A DNA stretch of 64,000 nt, taken from Nephrocerus scutellatus (Eukaryota; Arthropoda; Insecta; Diptera; Pipunculidae). The translations under genes and the position numbers were made by a program. The notes beneath the pieces were generated by a model, which did no database searches, was not told where the DNA came from, and worked only from the letters and a program-made list of their open reading frames with translations. The number at the start of each line of letters is the position of its first letter. The first letter of the stretch is position 1. The DNA lies in the NCBI GenBank assembly GCA_947095585.1, contig OX352766.1:21938939-22002938 (forward strand). The letters run 5' to 3'. Positions 52,739-64,000 of the stretch are shown here, piece after piece.

Positions 52739-52748
52739 ACTTATTTCG
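52739..52748 (+). repeat. 64-bp deletion junction, first of five copies
   Basis: AACTTATTTCGAAG joins the 3' end of one B monomer to the middle of the next, removing 64 bp including GAGCTC and leaving a 92-bp monomer. ACTTA is present at both breakpoints. The same junction recurs with TTATTTCG starting at 53,612, 55,419, 57,061 and 59,614, each followed by GTTTCACC and a TGAACTTAC end, so one deletion was amplified. Confidence 0.85.
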
Positions 52749-53015
52749 AAGTTCAATTGTTTCACCAAAGGATTGTTTTAGAATTAAAAATTAAATTAAA
52801 TTTGAAACTTGGAATCATTTCATAAAATGAACTTACAAAATGCATATTATGGAGCTCGTAATTTCTTGACCTTCTCAATTGCAATATATAACGCACTTAT
52901 TTCGAAGTTCAATTGTTTCATCAAACGATTGTTTTAGAATTAAAAATTAAATTAAATTTGAAACTTGGATCATTTCATAAAATTAACTTACAAAATGCAT
53001 ATTGTAGAGCTCGTA

Positions 53016-53161
53016 ATTTCTTGACCTTCTCAACTGTAATATGTAACGCAATTATTTCGAAGTCCAATTGTCTCATCAAAGGACTGTTTTAGAATTAAAA
53101 TTTCAATCAAATTTGAAACTTGGAACCATTTCATAAAATTAACTTACAAAATGCATAGTAT
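53016..53161 (+). repeat. Type C monomer, representative (edges approximate)
   Basis: C has an A-like 5' half (CAACTGTAATATGTAACG, GTCCAATTGTCTC, GGACTG) and a B-length 3' half (AATTTCAATCAAATTTG, AAACTTGGAACC). Full C monomers are 156 bp. Further copies start at about 53,888, 54,820, 55,690, 57,330, 60,171, 60,327, 60,935, 61,091, 61,247, 61,403, 63,090 and 63,250. Confidence 0.75.
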
Positions 53162-56100
53162 AGAGCTCGTAATTTCTTGACCTTCTCAATTGCAATATAT
53201 AACGCACTTATTTCGAAGTTCAATTGTTTCATCAAAGGATTGTTTTAGAATTAAAAATTAAATTAAATTTGAAACTTGGAATCATTTCATAAAATTAACT
53301 TACAAAATGCATATTATAGAGCTCGTAATTTCTTGACCTTCTCAATTGCAATATATAACGCACTTATTTCGAAGTTCAATTGTTTCATCAAAGGATTGTT
53401 TAAGAATTAAAAATTAAATTAAATTTGAAACTTGGAATCATTTCATAAAATTAACTTACAAAATGCATATTATAGAGCTCGTAATTTCTTGACCTTCTCA
53501 ATTGCAATATATAACGCACTTATTTCGAAGTTCAATTGTTTCATCAAAGGATTGTTTTAGAATTAAAAATTAAATTAAATTTGAAACTTGGAATCATTTC
53601 ATAAAATTAACTTATTTCGAAGTTCAATTGTTTCACCAAAGGATTGTTTTAGAATTAAAAATTAAATTAAATTTGAAACTTGGAATCATTTCATAAAATG
53701 AACTTACAAAATGCATATTATGGAGCTCGTAATTTCTTGACCTTCTCAATTGCAATATATAACGCACTTATTTCGAAGTTCAATTGTTTCATCAAACGAT
53801 TGTTTTAGAATTAAAAATTAAATTAAATTTGAAACTTGGATCATTTCATAAAATTAACTTACAAAATGCATATTATAGAGCTCGTAATTTCTTGACCTTC
53901 TCAACTGTAATATGTAACGCAATTATTTCGAAGTCCAATTGTCTCATCAAAGGACTGTTTTAGAATTAAAATTTCAATCAAATTTGAAACTTGGAACCAT
54001 TTCATAAAATTAACTTACAAAATGCATATTATGGAGCTCGTAATTTCTTGACCTTCTCAATTGCAATATATAACGCACTTATTTCGAAGTTCAATTGTTT
54101 CATCAAAGGATTGTTTTAGAATTAAAAATTAAATTAAATTTGAAACTTGGAATCATTTCATAAAATGAACTTACAAAATGCATATTATGGAGCTCGTAAT
54201 TTCTTGACCTTCTCAATTGCAATATATAACGCACTTATTTCGAAGTTCAATTGTTTCATCAAAGGATTGTTTAAGAATTAAAAATTAAATTAAATTTGAA
54301 ACTTGGAATCATTTCATAAAATTAACTTACAAAATGCATATTATAGAGCTCGTAATTTCTTGACCTTCTCAATTGCAATATATAACGCACTTATTTCGAA
54401 GTTCAATTGTTTCATCAAAGGATTGTTTTAGAATTAAAAATTAAATTAAATTTGAAACTTGGAATCATTTCATAAAATTAACTTACAAAATGCATATTAT
54501 AGAGCTCGTAATTTCTTGACCTTCTCAATTGCAATATATAACGCACTTATTTCGAAGTTCAATTGTTTCATCAAAGGATTGTTTTAGAATTAAAAATTAA
54601 ATTAAATTTGAAACTTGGAATCATTTCATAAAATGAACTTACAAAATGCATATTATGGAGCTCGTAATTTCTTGACCTTCTCAATTGCAATATATAACGC
54701 ACTTATTTCGAAGTTCAATTGTTTCATCAAACGATTGTTTTAGAATTAAAAATTAAATTAAATTTGAAACTTGGATCATTTCATAAAATTAACTTACAAA
54801 ATTCATATTATAGAGCTCGTAATTTCTTGACCTTCTCAACTGTAATATGTAACGCAATTATGTTCGAAGTCCAATTGTCTCATCAAAGGACTGTTTTAGA
54901 ATTAAAATTTCAATCAAATTTGAAACTTGGAACCATTTCATAAAATTAACTTACAAAATGCATATTATGGAGCTCGTAATTTCTTGACCTTCTCAATTGC
55001 AATATATAACGCACTTATTTCGAAGTTCAATTGTTTCATCAAAGGATTGTTTTAGAATTAAAAATTAAATTAAATTTGAAACTTGGAATCATTTCATAAA
55101 ATGAACTTACAAAATGCATATTATGGAGCTCGTAATTTCTTGACCTTCTCAATTGCAATATATAACGCACTTATTTCGAAGTTCAATTGTTTCATCAAAG
55201 GATTGTTTAAGAATTAAAAATTAAATTAAATTTGAAACTTGGAATCATTTCATAAAATTAACTTACAAAATGCATATTATAGAGCTCGTAATTTCTTGAC
55301 CTTCTCAATTGCAATATATAACGCACTTATTTCGAAGTTCAATTGTTTCATCAAAGGATTGTTTTAGAATTAAAAATTAAATTAAATTTGAAACTTGGAA
55401 TCATTTCATAAAATTAACTTATTTCGAAGTTCAATTGTTTCACCAAAGGATTGTTTTAGAATTAAAAATTAAATTAAATTTGAAACTTGGAATCATTTCA
55501 TAAAATGAACTTACAAAATGCATATTATGGAGCTCGTAATTTCTTGACCTTCTCAATTGCAATATATAACGCACTTATTTCGAAGTTCAATTGTTTCATC
55601 AAACGATTGTTTTAGAATTAAAAATTAAATTAAATTTGAAACTTGGATCATTTCATAAAATTAACTTACAAAATGCATATTATAGAGCTCGTAATTTCTT
55701 GACCTTCTCAACTGTAATATGTAACGCAATTATTTCGAAGTCCAATTGTCTCATCAAAGGACTGTTTTAGAATTAAAGTTTCAATCAAATTTGAAACTTG
55801 GAACCATTTCATAAAATTAACTTACAAAATGCATATTATAGAGCTCGTAATTTCTTGACCTTCTCAATTGCAATATATAACGCACTTATTTCGAAGTTCA
55901 ATTGTTTCATCAAAGGATTGTTTTAGAATTAAAAATTAAATTAAATTTGAAACTTGGAATCATTTCATAAAATTAACTTACAAAATGCATATTATAGAGC
56001 TCGTAATTTCTTGACCTTCTCAATTGCAATATATAACGCACTTATTTCGAAGTTCAATTGTTTCATCAAAGGATTGTTTAAGAATTAAAAATTAAATTAA

Positions 56101-59100
56101 ATTTGAAACTTGGAATCATTTCATAAAATTAACTTACAAAATGCATATTATAGAGCTCGTAATTTCTTGACCTTCTCAATTGCAATATATAACGCACTTA
56201 TTTCGAAGTTCAATTGTTTCATCAAAGGATTGTTTTAGAATTAAAAATTAAATTAAATTTGAAACTTGGAATCATTTCATAAAATTAACTTACAAAATGC
56301 ATATTATAGAGCTCGTAATTTCTTGACCCTCTCAATTGCAATATATAACGCACTTATTTCGAAGTTCAATTGTTTCATCAAAGGATTGTTTTAGAATTAA
56401 AAATTAAATTAAATTTGAAACTTGGAATCATTTCATAAAATGAACCTACAAAATGCATATTATAGAGCTCGTAATTTCTTGACCTTCTCAATTGCAATAT
56501 ATAACGCACTTATTTCGAAGTTCAATTGTTTCATCAAAGGATTGTTTTAGAATTAAAAATTAAATTAAATTTGAAACTTGGAATCATTTCATAAAATTAC
56601 TTACAAAATGCATATTATAGAGCTCGTAATTTCTTGACCTTCTCAATTGCAATATAAAACGCACTTATTTCGGAGTTCAATTGTTTCATCAAAGGATTGT
56701 TTTAGAATTAAAAATTAAATTAAATTTGAAACATTTCATAAAATTAACTTACAAAGTGCATATTATAGAGCTCGTAATTTCTTGACCTTCTCAATTGCAA
56801 TATATAACGCACTTATTTCGAAGTTCAATTGTTTCATCAAAGGATTGTTTTAGAATTAAAAATTAAATTAAATTTGAAACTTGGAATCATTTCATAAAAT
56901 TAACTTACAAAATGCATATTATAGAGCTCGTAATTTCTTGACCTTCTCAATTGCAATATATAACGCACTTATTTCGAAGTTCAATTGTTTCATCAAAGGA
57001 TTGTTTTAGAATTAAAAATTAAATTAAATTTGAAACTTGGAATCATTTCATAAAATTAACTTATTTCGAAGTTCAATTGTTTCACCAAAGGATTGTTTTA
57101 GAATTAAAAATTAAATTAAATTTGAAACTTGGAATCATTTCATAAAATGAACTTACAAAATGCATATTATGGAGCTCGTAATTTCTTGACCTTCTCAATT
57201 GCAATATATAACGCACTTATTTCGAAGTTCAATTGTTTCATCAAACGATTGTTTTAGAATTAAAAATTAAATTAAATTTGAAACTTGGATCATTTCATAA
57301 AATTAACTTACAAAATGCATATTATAGAGCTCGTAATTTCTTGACCTTCTCAACTGTAATATGTAACGCAATTATTTCGAAGTCCAATTGTCTCATCAAA
57401 GGACTGTTTTAGAATTAAAGTTTCAATCAAATTTGAAACTTGGAACCATTTCATAAAATTAACTTACAAAATGCATATTATAGAGCTCGTAATTTCTTGA
57501 CCTTCTCAATTGCAATATATAACGCACTTATTTCGAAGTTCAATTGTTTCATCAAAGGATTGTTTTAGAATTAAAAATTAAATTAAATTTGAAACTTGGA
57601 ATCATTTCATAAAATTAACTTACAAAATGCATATTATAGAGCTCGTAATTTCTTGACCTTCTCAATTGCAATATATAACGCACTTATTTCGAAGTTCAAT
57701 TGTTTCATCAAAGGATTGTTTAAGAATTAAAAATTAAATTAAATTTGAAACTTGGAATCATTTCATAAAATTAACTTACAAAATGCATATTATAGAGCTC
57801 GTAATTTCTTGACCTTCTCAATTGCAATATATAACGCACTTATTTCGAAGTTCAATTGTTTCATCAAAGGATTGTTTTAGAATTAAAAATTAAATTAAAT
57901 TTGAAACTTGGAATCATTTCATAAAATTAACTTACAAAATGCATATTATAGAGCTCGTAATTTCTTGAGCTTCTCAATTGCAATATATAACGCACTTATT
58001 TCGGAGTTCAATTGTTTCATCAAAGGATTGTTTTAGAATTAAAAATTAAATTAAATTTGAAACATTTCATAAAATTAATTTACAAAGTGCATATTATAGA
58101 GCTCGTAATTTCTTGACCTTCTCAATTGCAATATATAACGCACTTATTTCGAAGTTCAATTGTTTCATCAAAGGATTGTTTTAGAATTAAAATTAAATTA
58201 AATTTGAAACTTGGAATCATTTCATAAAATGAACTTACAAAATGCATGTTATAGAGCTCGTAATTTCTTGACCTTCTCAATTGCAATATAAAACGCACTT
58301 ATTTCGGAGTTCAATTGTTTCATCAAAGGATTGTTTTAGAATTAAAAATTAAATTAAATTTGAAACATTTCATAAAATTAACTTACAAAGTGCATATTAT
58401 AGAGCTCGTAATTTCTTGACCTTCTCAATTGCAATATATAACGCACTTATTTCGAAGTTCAATTGTTTCATCAAAGGATTGTTTTAGAATTAAAAATTAA
58501 ATTAAATTTGAAACTTGGAATCATTTCATAAAATGAACTTACAAAATGCATGTTATAGAGCTCGTAATTTCTTGACCTTCTCAATTGCAATATAAAACGC
58601 ACTTATTTCGGAGTTCAATTGTTTCATCAAAGGATTGTTTTAGAATTAAAAATTAAATTAAATTTGAAACATTTCATAAAATTAACTTACAAAGTGCATA
58701 TTATAGAGCTCGTAATTTCTTGACCTTCTCAATTGCAATATATAACGCACTTATTTCGAAGTTCAATTGTTTCATCGAAGGATTGTTTTAGAATTAAAAA
58801 TTAAATTAAATTTGAAACTTGGAATCATTTCATAAAATTAACTTACAAAATGCATATTATAGAGCTCGTAATTTCTTGACCCTCTCAATTGCAATATATA
58901 ACGCACTTATTTCGAAGTTCAATTGTTTCATCAAAGGATTGTTTTAGAATTAAAAATTAAATTAAATTTGAAACTTGGAATCATTTCATAAAATGAACCT
59001 ACAAAATGCATATTATAGAGCTCGTAATTTCTTGACCTTCTCAATTGCAATATATAACGCACTTATTTCGAAGTTCAATTGTTTCATCAAAGGATTGTTT

Positions 59101-59879
59101 TAGAATTAAAAATTAAATTAAATTTGAAACTTGGAATCATTTCATAAAATTACTTACAAAATGCATATTATAGAGCTCGTAATTTCTTGACCTTCTCAAT
59201 TGCAATATAAAACGCACTTATTTCGGAGTTCAATTGTTTCATCAAAGGATTGTTTTAGAATTAAAAATTAAATTAAATTTGAAACATTTCATAAAATTAA
59301 CTTACAAAGTGCATATTATAGAGCTCGTAATTTCTTGACCTTCTCAATTGCAATATATAACGCACTTATTTCGAAGTTCAATTGTTTCATCAAAGGATTG
59401 TTTTAGAATTAAAAATTAAATTAAATTTGAAACTTGGAATCATTTCATAAAATTAACTTACAAAATGCATATTATAGAGCTCGTAATTTCTTGACCTTCT
59501 CAATTGCAATATATAACGCACTTATTTCGAAGTTCAATTGTTTCATCAAAGGATTGTTTTAGAATTAAAAATTAAATTAAATTTGAAACTTGGAATCATT
59601 TCATAAAATTAACTTATTTCGAAGTTCAATTGTTTCACCAAAGGATTGTTTTAGAATTAAAAATTAAATTAAATTTGAAACTTGGAATCATTTCATAAAA
59701 TGAACTTACTAAATGCATATTATGGAGCTCGTAATTTCTTGACCTTCTCAATTGCAATATATAACGCACTTATTTCGAAGTTCAATTGTTTCATCAAACG
59801 ATTGTTTTAGAATTAAAAATTAAATTAAATTTGAAACTTGGATCATTTCATAAAATTAACTTACAAAATGCATATTATA

Positions 59880-62800
59880 GAACTCGTAATTTCTTGACCT
59901 TCTCAGTTGTAATATATAACTCACTTATTTCGAAGTTCAATTGTTTCATCAAAGGATTGTTTTAGAATTAAAAATTAAATTTGAAACTTGGAATCATTTC
60001 ATAAAATTAACTTACAAAATGCATATTATAGAGCTCGTAATTTCTTGACCTTCTCAACTGTAATATATAACGCAGTTATTTCGAAGTCCAATTGTGTCAT
60101 CAAAGGACTGTTTTAAAATTAAAAATTCATTCAAATTTTCATAAAATTAACTTACAAAATGCATATTATAGAGCTCGTAATTTCTTGACCTTCTCAACTG
60201 TAATATGTAACGCAATTATTTCGAAGTCCAATTGTCTCATCAAAGGACTGTTTTAGAATTAAAATTTCAATCAAATTTGAAACTTGGAACCATTTCATAA
60301 AATTAACTTACAAAATGCATATTATAGAGCTCGTAATTTCTTGACCTTCTCAACTGTAATATGTAACGCAATTATTTCGAAGTCCAAATGTGTCATCAAA
60401 GGACTGTTTTAGAATTAAAATTTCAATCAAATTTGAAACTTGGAACCATTTCATAAAATTAACTTACAAAATGCATATTATAGAGCTCGTAATTTCTTGA
60501 CCTTCTCAACTGTAATATGTAACGCAATTATTTCGAAGTTCAATTGTGTCATCAAAGGACTGTTTTAGAATTAAAAATTAAATTAAATTTGAAACTTGGA
60601 ATCATTTCATAAAATTAACTTACAAAATGCCTATTATAGAGCTCGTAATTTCTTGACCTTCTCAATTGCAATATATAACGCACTTATTTCGAAGTTCAAT
60701 TGTTTCATCAAAGGATTGTTTTAGAATTAAAAATTAAATTAAATTTGAAACTTGGAATCATTTCATAAAATTAACTTACAAAATGCATATTATAGAGCTC
60801 GTAATTTCTTGACCTTCTCAACTGTAATATATAACGCAGTTATTTCGAAGTCCAATTGTGTCATCAAAGGACTGTTTTAAAATTAAAAATTCATTCAAAT
60901 TTTCATAAAATTAACTTACAAAATGCATATTATAGAGCTCGTAATTTCTTGACCTTCTCAACTGTAATATGTAACGCAATTATTTCGAAGTCCAATTGTC
61001 TCATCAAAGGACTGTTTTAGAATTAAAATTTCAATCAAATTTGAAACTTGGAACCATTTCATAAAATTAACTTACAAAATGCATATTATAGAGCTCGTAA
61101 TTTCTTGACCTTCTCAACTGTAATATGTAACGCAATTATTTCGAAGTCCAAATGTGTCATCAAAGGACTGTTTTAGAATTAAAATTTCAATCAAATTTGA
61201 AACTTGGAACCATTTCATAAAATTAACTTACAAAATGCATATTATAGAGCTCGTAATTTCTTGACCTTCTCAACTGTAATATGTAACGCAATTATTTCGA
61301 AGTTCAATTGTGTCATCAAAGGACTGTTTTAGAATTAAAATTTCAATCAAATTTGAAACTTGGAACCATTTCATAAAATTAACTTACAAAATGCATATTA
61401 TAGAGCGCGTAATTTCTTGACCTTCTCAACTGTAATATGTAACGCTATTATTTCGAAGTTCAATTGTGTCATCAAAGGACTGTTTTAGAATTAAAATTTC
61501 AATCAAATTTGAAACTTGGAACCATTTCATAAAATTAACTTACAAAATGCATATTATAGAGCTCGTAATTTCTTGACCTTCTCAATTGCAATATATAACG
61601 CACTTATTTCGAAGTTCAATTGTTTCATCAAAGGATTGTTTTAGAATTAAAAATTAAATTAAATTTGAACTTGGAATCATTTCATAAAATTAACTTACAA
61701 AATGCATATTATAGAGCTCGTAATTTCTTGACCTTCTCAATTGCAATATATAACGCACTTATTTCAAAGTTCAATTGTTTCATCAAAGGATTGTTTTAGA
61801 ATTAAAAATTAAATTAAATTTGAAACTTGGAATCATTTCATAAAATGAACATACAAAATGCATATTATAGAGCTCGTAATTTCTTGACCTTCTCAATTGC
61901 AATATATAACGCACTTATTTCGAAGTTCAATTGTTTCATCAAAGGATTGTTTTAGAATTAAAAATTAAATTAAATTTGAAACTTGGAATCATTTCATAAA
62001 ATTAACTTACAAAATGCATATTATAGAGCTCGTAATTTCTTGACCTTCTCAATTGCAATATATAACGCACTTATTTCGAAGTTCAATTGTTTCATCAAAG
62101 GATTGTTTTAGAATTAAAAATTAAATTAAATTTGAAACTTGGAATCATTTCATAAAATTAACTTACAAAATGCATATTATAGAGCTCGTTATTTCTTGAC
62201 CTTCTCAATTGCAATATATAACGCACTTATTTCGTTCAATTGTTTCACCAAAGGATTGTTTTAGAATTAAAAATTAAATTAAATTTGAAACTTGGAATCA
62301 TTTCATAAAATTAACTTACAAAATGCATATTATAGAGCTCGTAATTTCTTGACCTTCTCAATTGCAATATATAACGCACTTATTTCGAAGTTCAACTGTT
62401 TCATCAAAGGATTGTTTTAGAATTAAAAATTAAATTAAATTTGAAACTTGGAATCATTTCATAAATGCATATTATAGAGCTCGTAATTTCTTGACCTTCT
62501 CAACTGTAATATATAACGCAGTTATTTCGAAGTCCAATTGTGTCATCAAAGGACTGTTTTAGAATTAAAAATTAAATTAAATTTGAAACTTGGAATCATT
62601 TCATAAAATGAACTTACAAAATGCATATTATGGAGCTCGTAATTTCTTGACCTTCTCAATTGCAATATATAACGCACTTATTTCGAAGTTCAATTGTTTC
62701 ATCAAACGATTGTTTTAGAAATAAAAATTAAATTAAATTTGAAACTTGGAATCATTTCATAAAATTAACTTACAAAATGCATATTATAGAACTCGTAATT

Positions 62801-64000
62801 TCTTGACCTTCTCAGTTGTAATATATAACTCACTTATTTCGAAGTTCAATTGTTTCATCAAAGGATTGTTTTAGAATTAAAAATTAAAATTGAAACTTGG
62901 AATCATTTCATAAAATTAACTTACAAAATGCATATTATAAAGCTCGTAATTTCTTGACCTTCTCAACTGTAATATATAACGCAGTTATTTCGAAGTCCAA
63001 TTGTGTCATCAAAGGATTGTTTTAAAATTAAAAATTCATTCAAATTTTCATAAAATTAACTTACAAAATGCATATTATAGAGCTCGTAATTTCTTGACCT
63101 TCTCAACTGTAATATGTAACGCAATTATTTCGAAGTCCAATTGTCTCATCAAAGGACTGTTTTAGAATTAAAATTTCAATCAAATTTGAAACTTGGAACC
63201 ATTTCATTAAATTAACTTACAAAATGCATATTATAGAGCTCGTAATTTCTTGACCTTCTCAACTGTAATATGTAACGCAATTATTTCGAAGTTCAATTGT
63301 GTCATCAAAGGACTGTTTTAGAATTAAAATTTCAAGCAAATTTGAAACTTGGAACCATTTCATAAAATTAACTTACAAAATGCATATTATAGAGCTCGTA
63401 ATTTCTTGACCTTCTCAATTGCAATATATAACGCACTTATTTCGAAGTTCAATTGTTTCATCAAAGGATTGTTTTAGAATTAAAAATTAAATTAAATTTG
63501 AAACTTGGAATCATTTCATAAAATTAACTTACAAAATGCATATTATAGAGCTCGTAATTTCTTGACCTTCTCAATTGCAATATATAACGCACTTATTTCG
63601 AAGTTCAATTGTTTCATCAAAGGATTGTTTTAGAATTAAAAATTAAATTAAATTTGAAACTTGGAATCATTTCATAAAATGAACATTCAAAATGCATATT
63701 ATAGAGCTCGTAATTTCTTGACCTTCTCAATTGCAATATATAACGCACTTATTTCGAAGTTCAATTGTTTCATCAAAGGACTGTTTTAGAATTAAAAATT
63801 AAATTAAATTTGAAACTTGGAATCATTTCATAAAATGAACATACAAAATGCATATTTTAGAGCTCGTAATTTCTTGACCATCTCAACTGTAATATGTAAC
63901 GCAATTATTTCGAAGTCCAATTGTGTCATCAAAGGACTGTTTTAGAATTAAAAATTAAATTAAATTTGAAACTTGGAATCATTTCATAAAATTAACTTAC
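59880..64000 (+). repeat. C-rich satellite at the right end
   Basis: C monomers are frequent and mixed with B and a few A. The CTCAGTTGTAATATATAACTC monomer at about 59,880 recurs at about 62,789 (2,909 bp on), both after a CATCAAACGATTG monomer and before an A with GCAGTTATTTCG, showing another block duplication. At 62,461 a 14-bp deletion gives CATAAATGCAT, and the monomer after it (62,477-62,632) has an A-like 5' half with a B-like 3' half. The window ends inside a monomer. Confidence 0.9.
60031..61558 (+). repeat. 764-bp tandem unit, two copies
   Basis: An A with GCAGTTATTTCG starts at 60,031 and again at 60,795, each followed by a C with GTCTC and a C with GTCCAAATGTG; 764 = 140 + 4x156. 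The last two monomers of each unit differ (hybrid and B in the first, C and C in the second), so only part of the unit is shared or one copy was overwritten by conversion. Confidence 0.75.

Larger units (their letters stand above)
52016..59879 (+). repeat. Mixed B/C satellite with 92-bp deletion monomers
   Basis: Begins with another A, A (GACTTTCTC) pair, then mixes B, C and truncated monomers. Markers are ATTATGGAGCTCG, CATCAAACGATTG, GAAACTTGGATCATTTC (1 bp short), GTTTAAGAATT, and C monomers with TGTAATATGTAACGCAATT. CATCAAACGATTG is usually followed by a C monomer, suggesting a repeated set, but intervals between sets are irregular (about 870 to 2550 bp). Three copies of ATAAAACGCAC with GAAACATTTC recur between 58.2 and 59.3 kb, together with GCATGTTATAG. 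No gene is seen. Confidence 0.9.

Noticed and set aside
54719..54943. 74-codon plus-strand open frame
   Set aside because: It spans one and a half satellite monomers and is opened by chance indels (the 1-bp-short GAAACTTGGATC and ATTATGTTCG). Its translation contains the same satellite segment twice.
1..64000. CRISPR-like array
   Set aside because: The whole 140-156-bp unit repeats with no unique spacers and there are no cas genes. The pattern is eukaryotic satellite.
1..64000. Pol II TATA box (TATATAA) in each monomer driving satellite transcription
   Set aside because: The motif is real but expected in such AT-rich sequence, and I see no initiator, reading frame or other sign of a transcription unit.
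1..64000. Telomeric repeats, tRNA or rRNA genes
   Set aside because: No TTAGG-type arrays and no tRNA- or rRNA-like sequence were seen; everything outside the transposon is accounted for as satellite.

Overview
This window is almost entirely satellite DNA from a eukaryote, most likely an insect or other arthropod. Roughly 400 head-to-tail copies of one AT-rich monomer (about 24-26% GC when I counted bases in typical copies) fill the 64 kb. They are interrupted once, by a 1304-bp mariner-like (IS630/Tc1/mariner, DD41D) DNA transposon at 3893-5196. I see no host gene, tRNA, rRNA or CRISPR array. The arthropod guess rests on the transposase type and the satellite character; I cannot name a species.

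Monomers. All are in the same orientation and are easy to phase on the GAGCTC site that most carry. Type A is 140 bp: CAACTATAAT or CAACTGTAAT, then GTCCAATTGTGTC, GGACTG and a short 3' part. Type B is 156 bp: CAATTGCAAT, then GTTCAATTGTTTC or GTTTTATC, GGATTG and a longer 3' part with AATTTGAAACTTGG. A 153-bp B variant lacks the AAG of CGAAGTTC. Type C is 156 bp, with an A-like 5' half and a B-length 3' half, and looks like the form from which A arose by a single 16-bp deletion.

Layout. 1-25,182: alternating A/B (296-bp dimer) with several nested higher-order repeats: a 592-bp tetramer, an 872-bp module seen four times, an 11-monomer 1604-bp unit duplicated in tandem (10,281-13,488), and a duplication of about 7-8 kb (1,767-10,856 with 13,489-20,820). 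The second copy of that duplication holds the empty counterpart of the transposon insertion site. 25,183-41,695: B monomers of a different subfamily (TTTCATAAAAT instead of TTTAATAAAAT), with many 153-bp copies. 41,696-52,015: a 12-monomer, 1828-bp higher-order repeat (2 A + 10 B) with one expanded copy. 52,016-59,879: mixed B and C monomers, including a 92-bp deletion monomer seen five times. 59,880-64,000: C-rich array with a 764-bp tandem unit.

The transposon is the only protein-coding locus. It has 22-bp terminal inverted repeats (20/22 matching), a TA target duplication, a 373-codon frame without internal stops and all three catalytic aspartates. It has no in-frame ATG ahead of the DNA-binding domain, so its start codon appears lost or non-canonical. 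The satellite shows no coding potential. Its scale and nested amplification fit centromeric or pericentromeric heterochromatin, or a heterochromatic sex or B chromosome, but that is inference.
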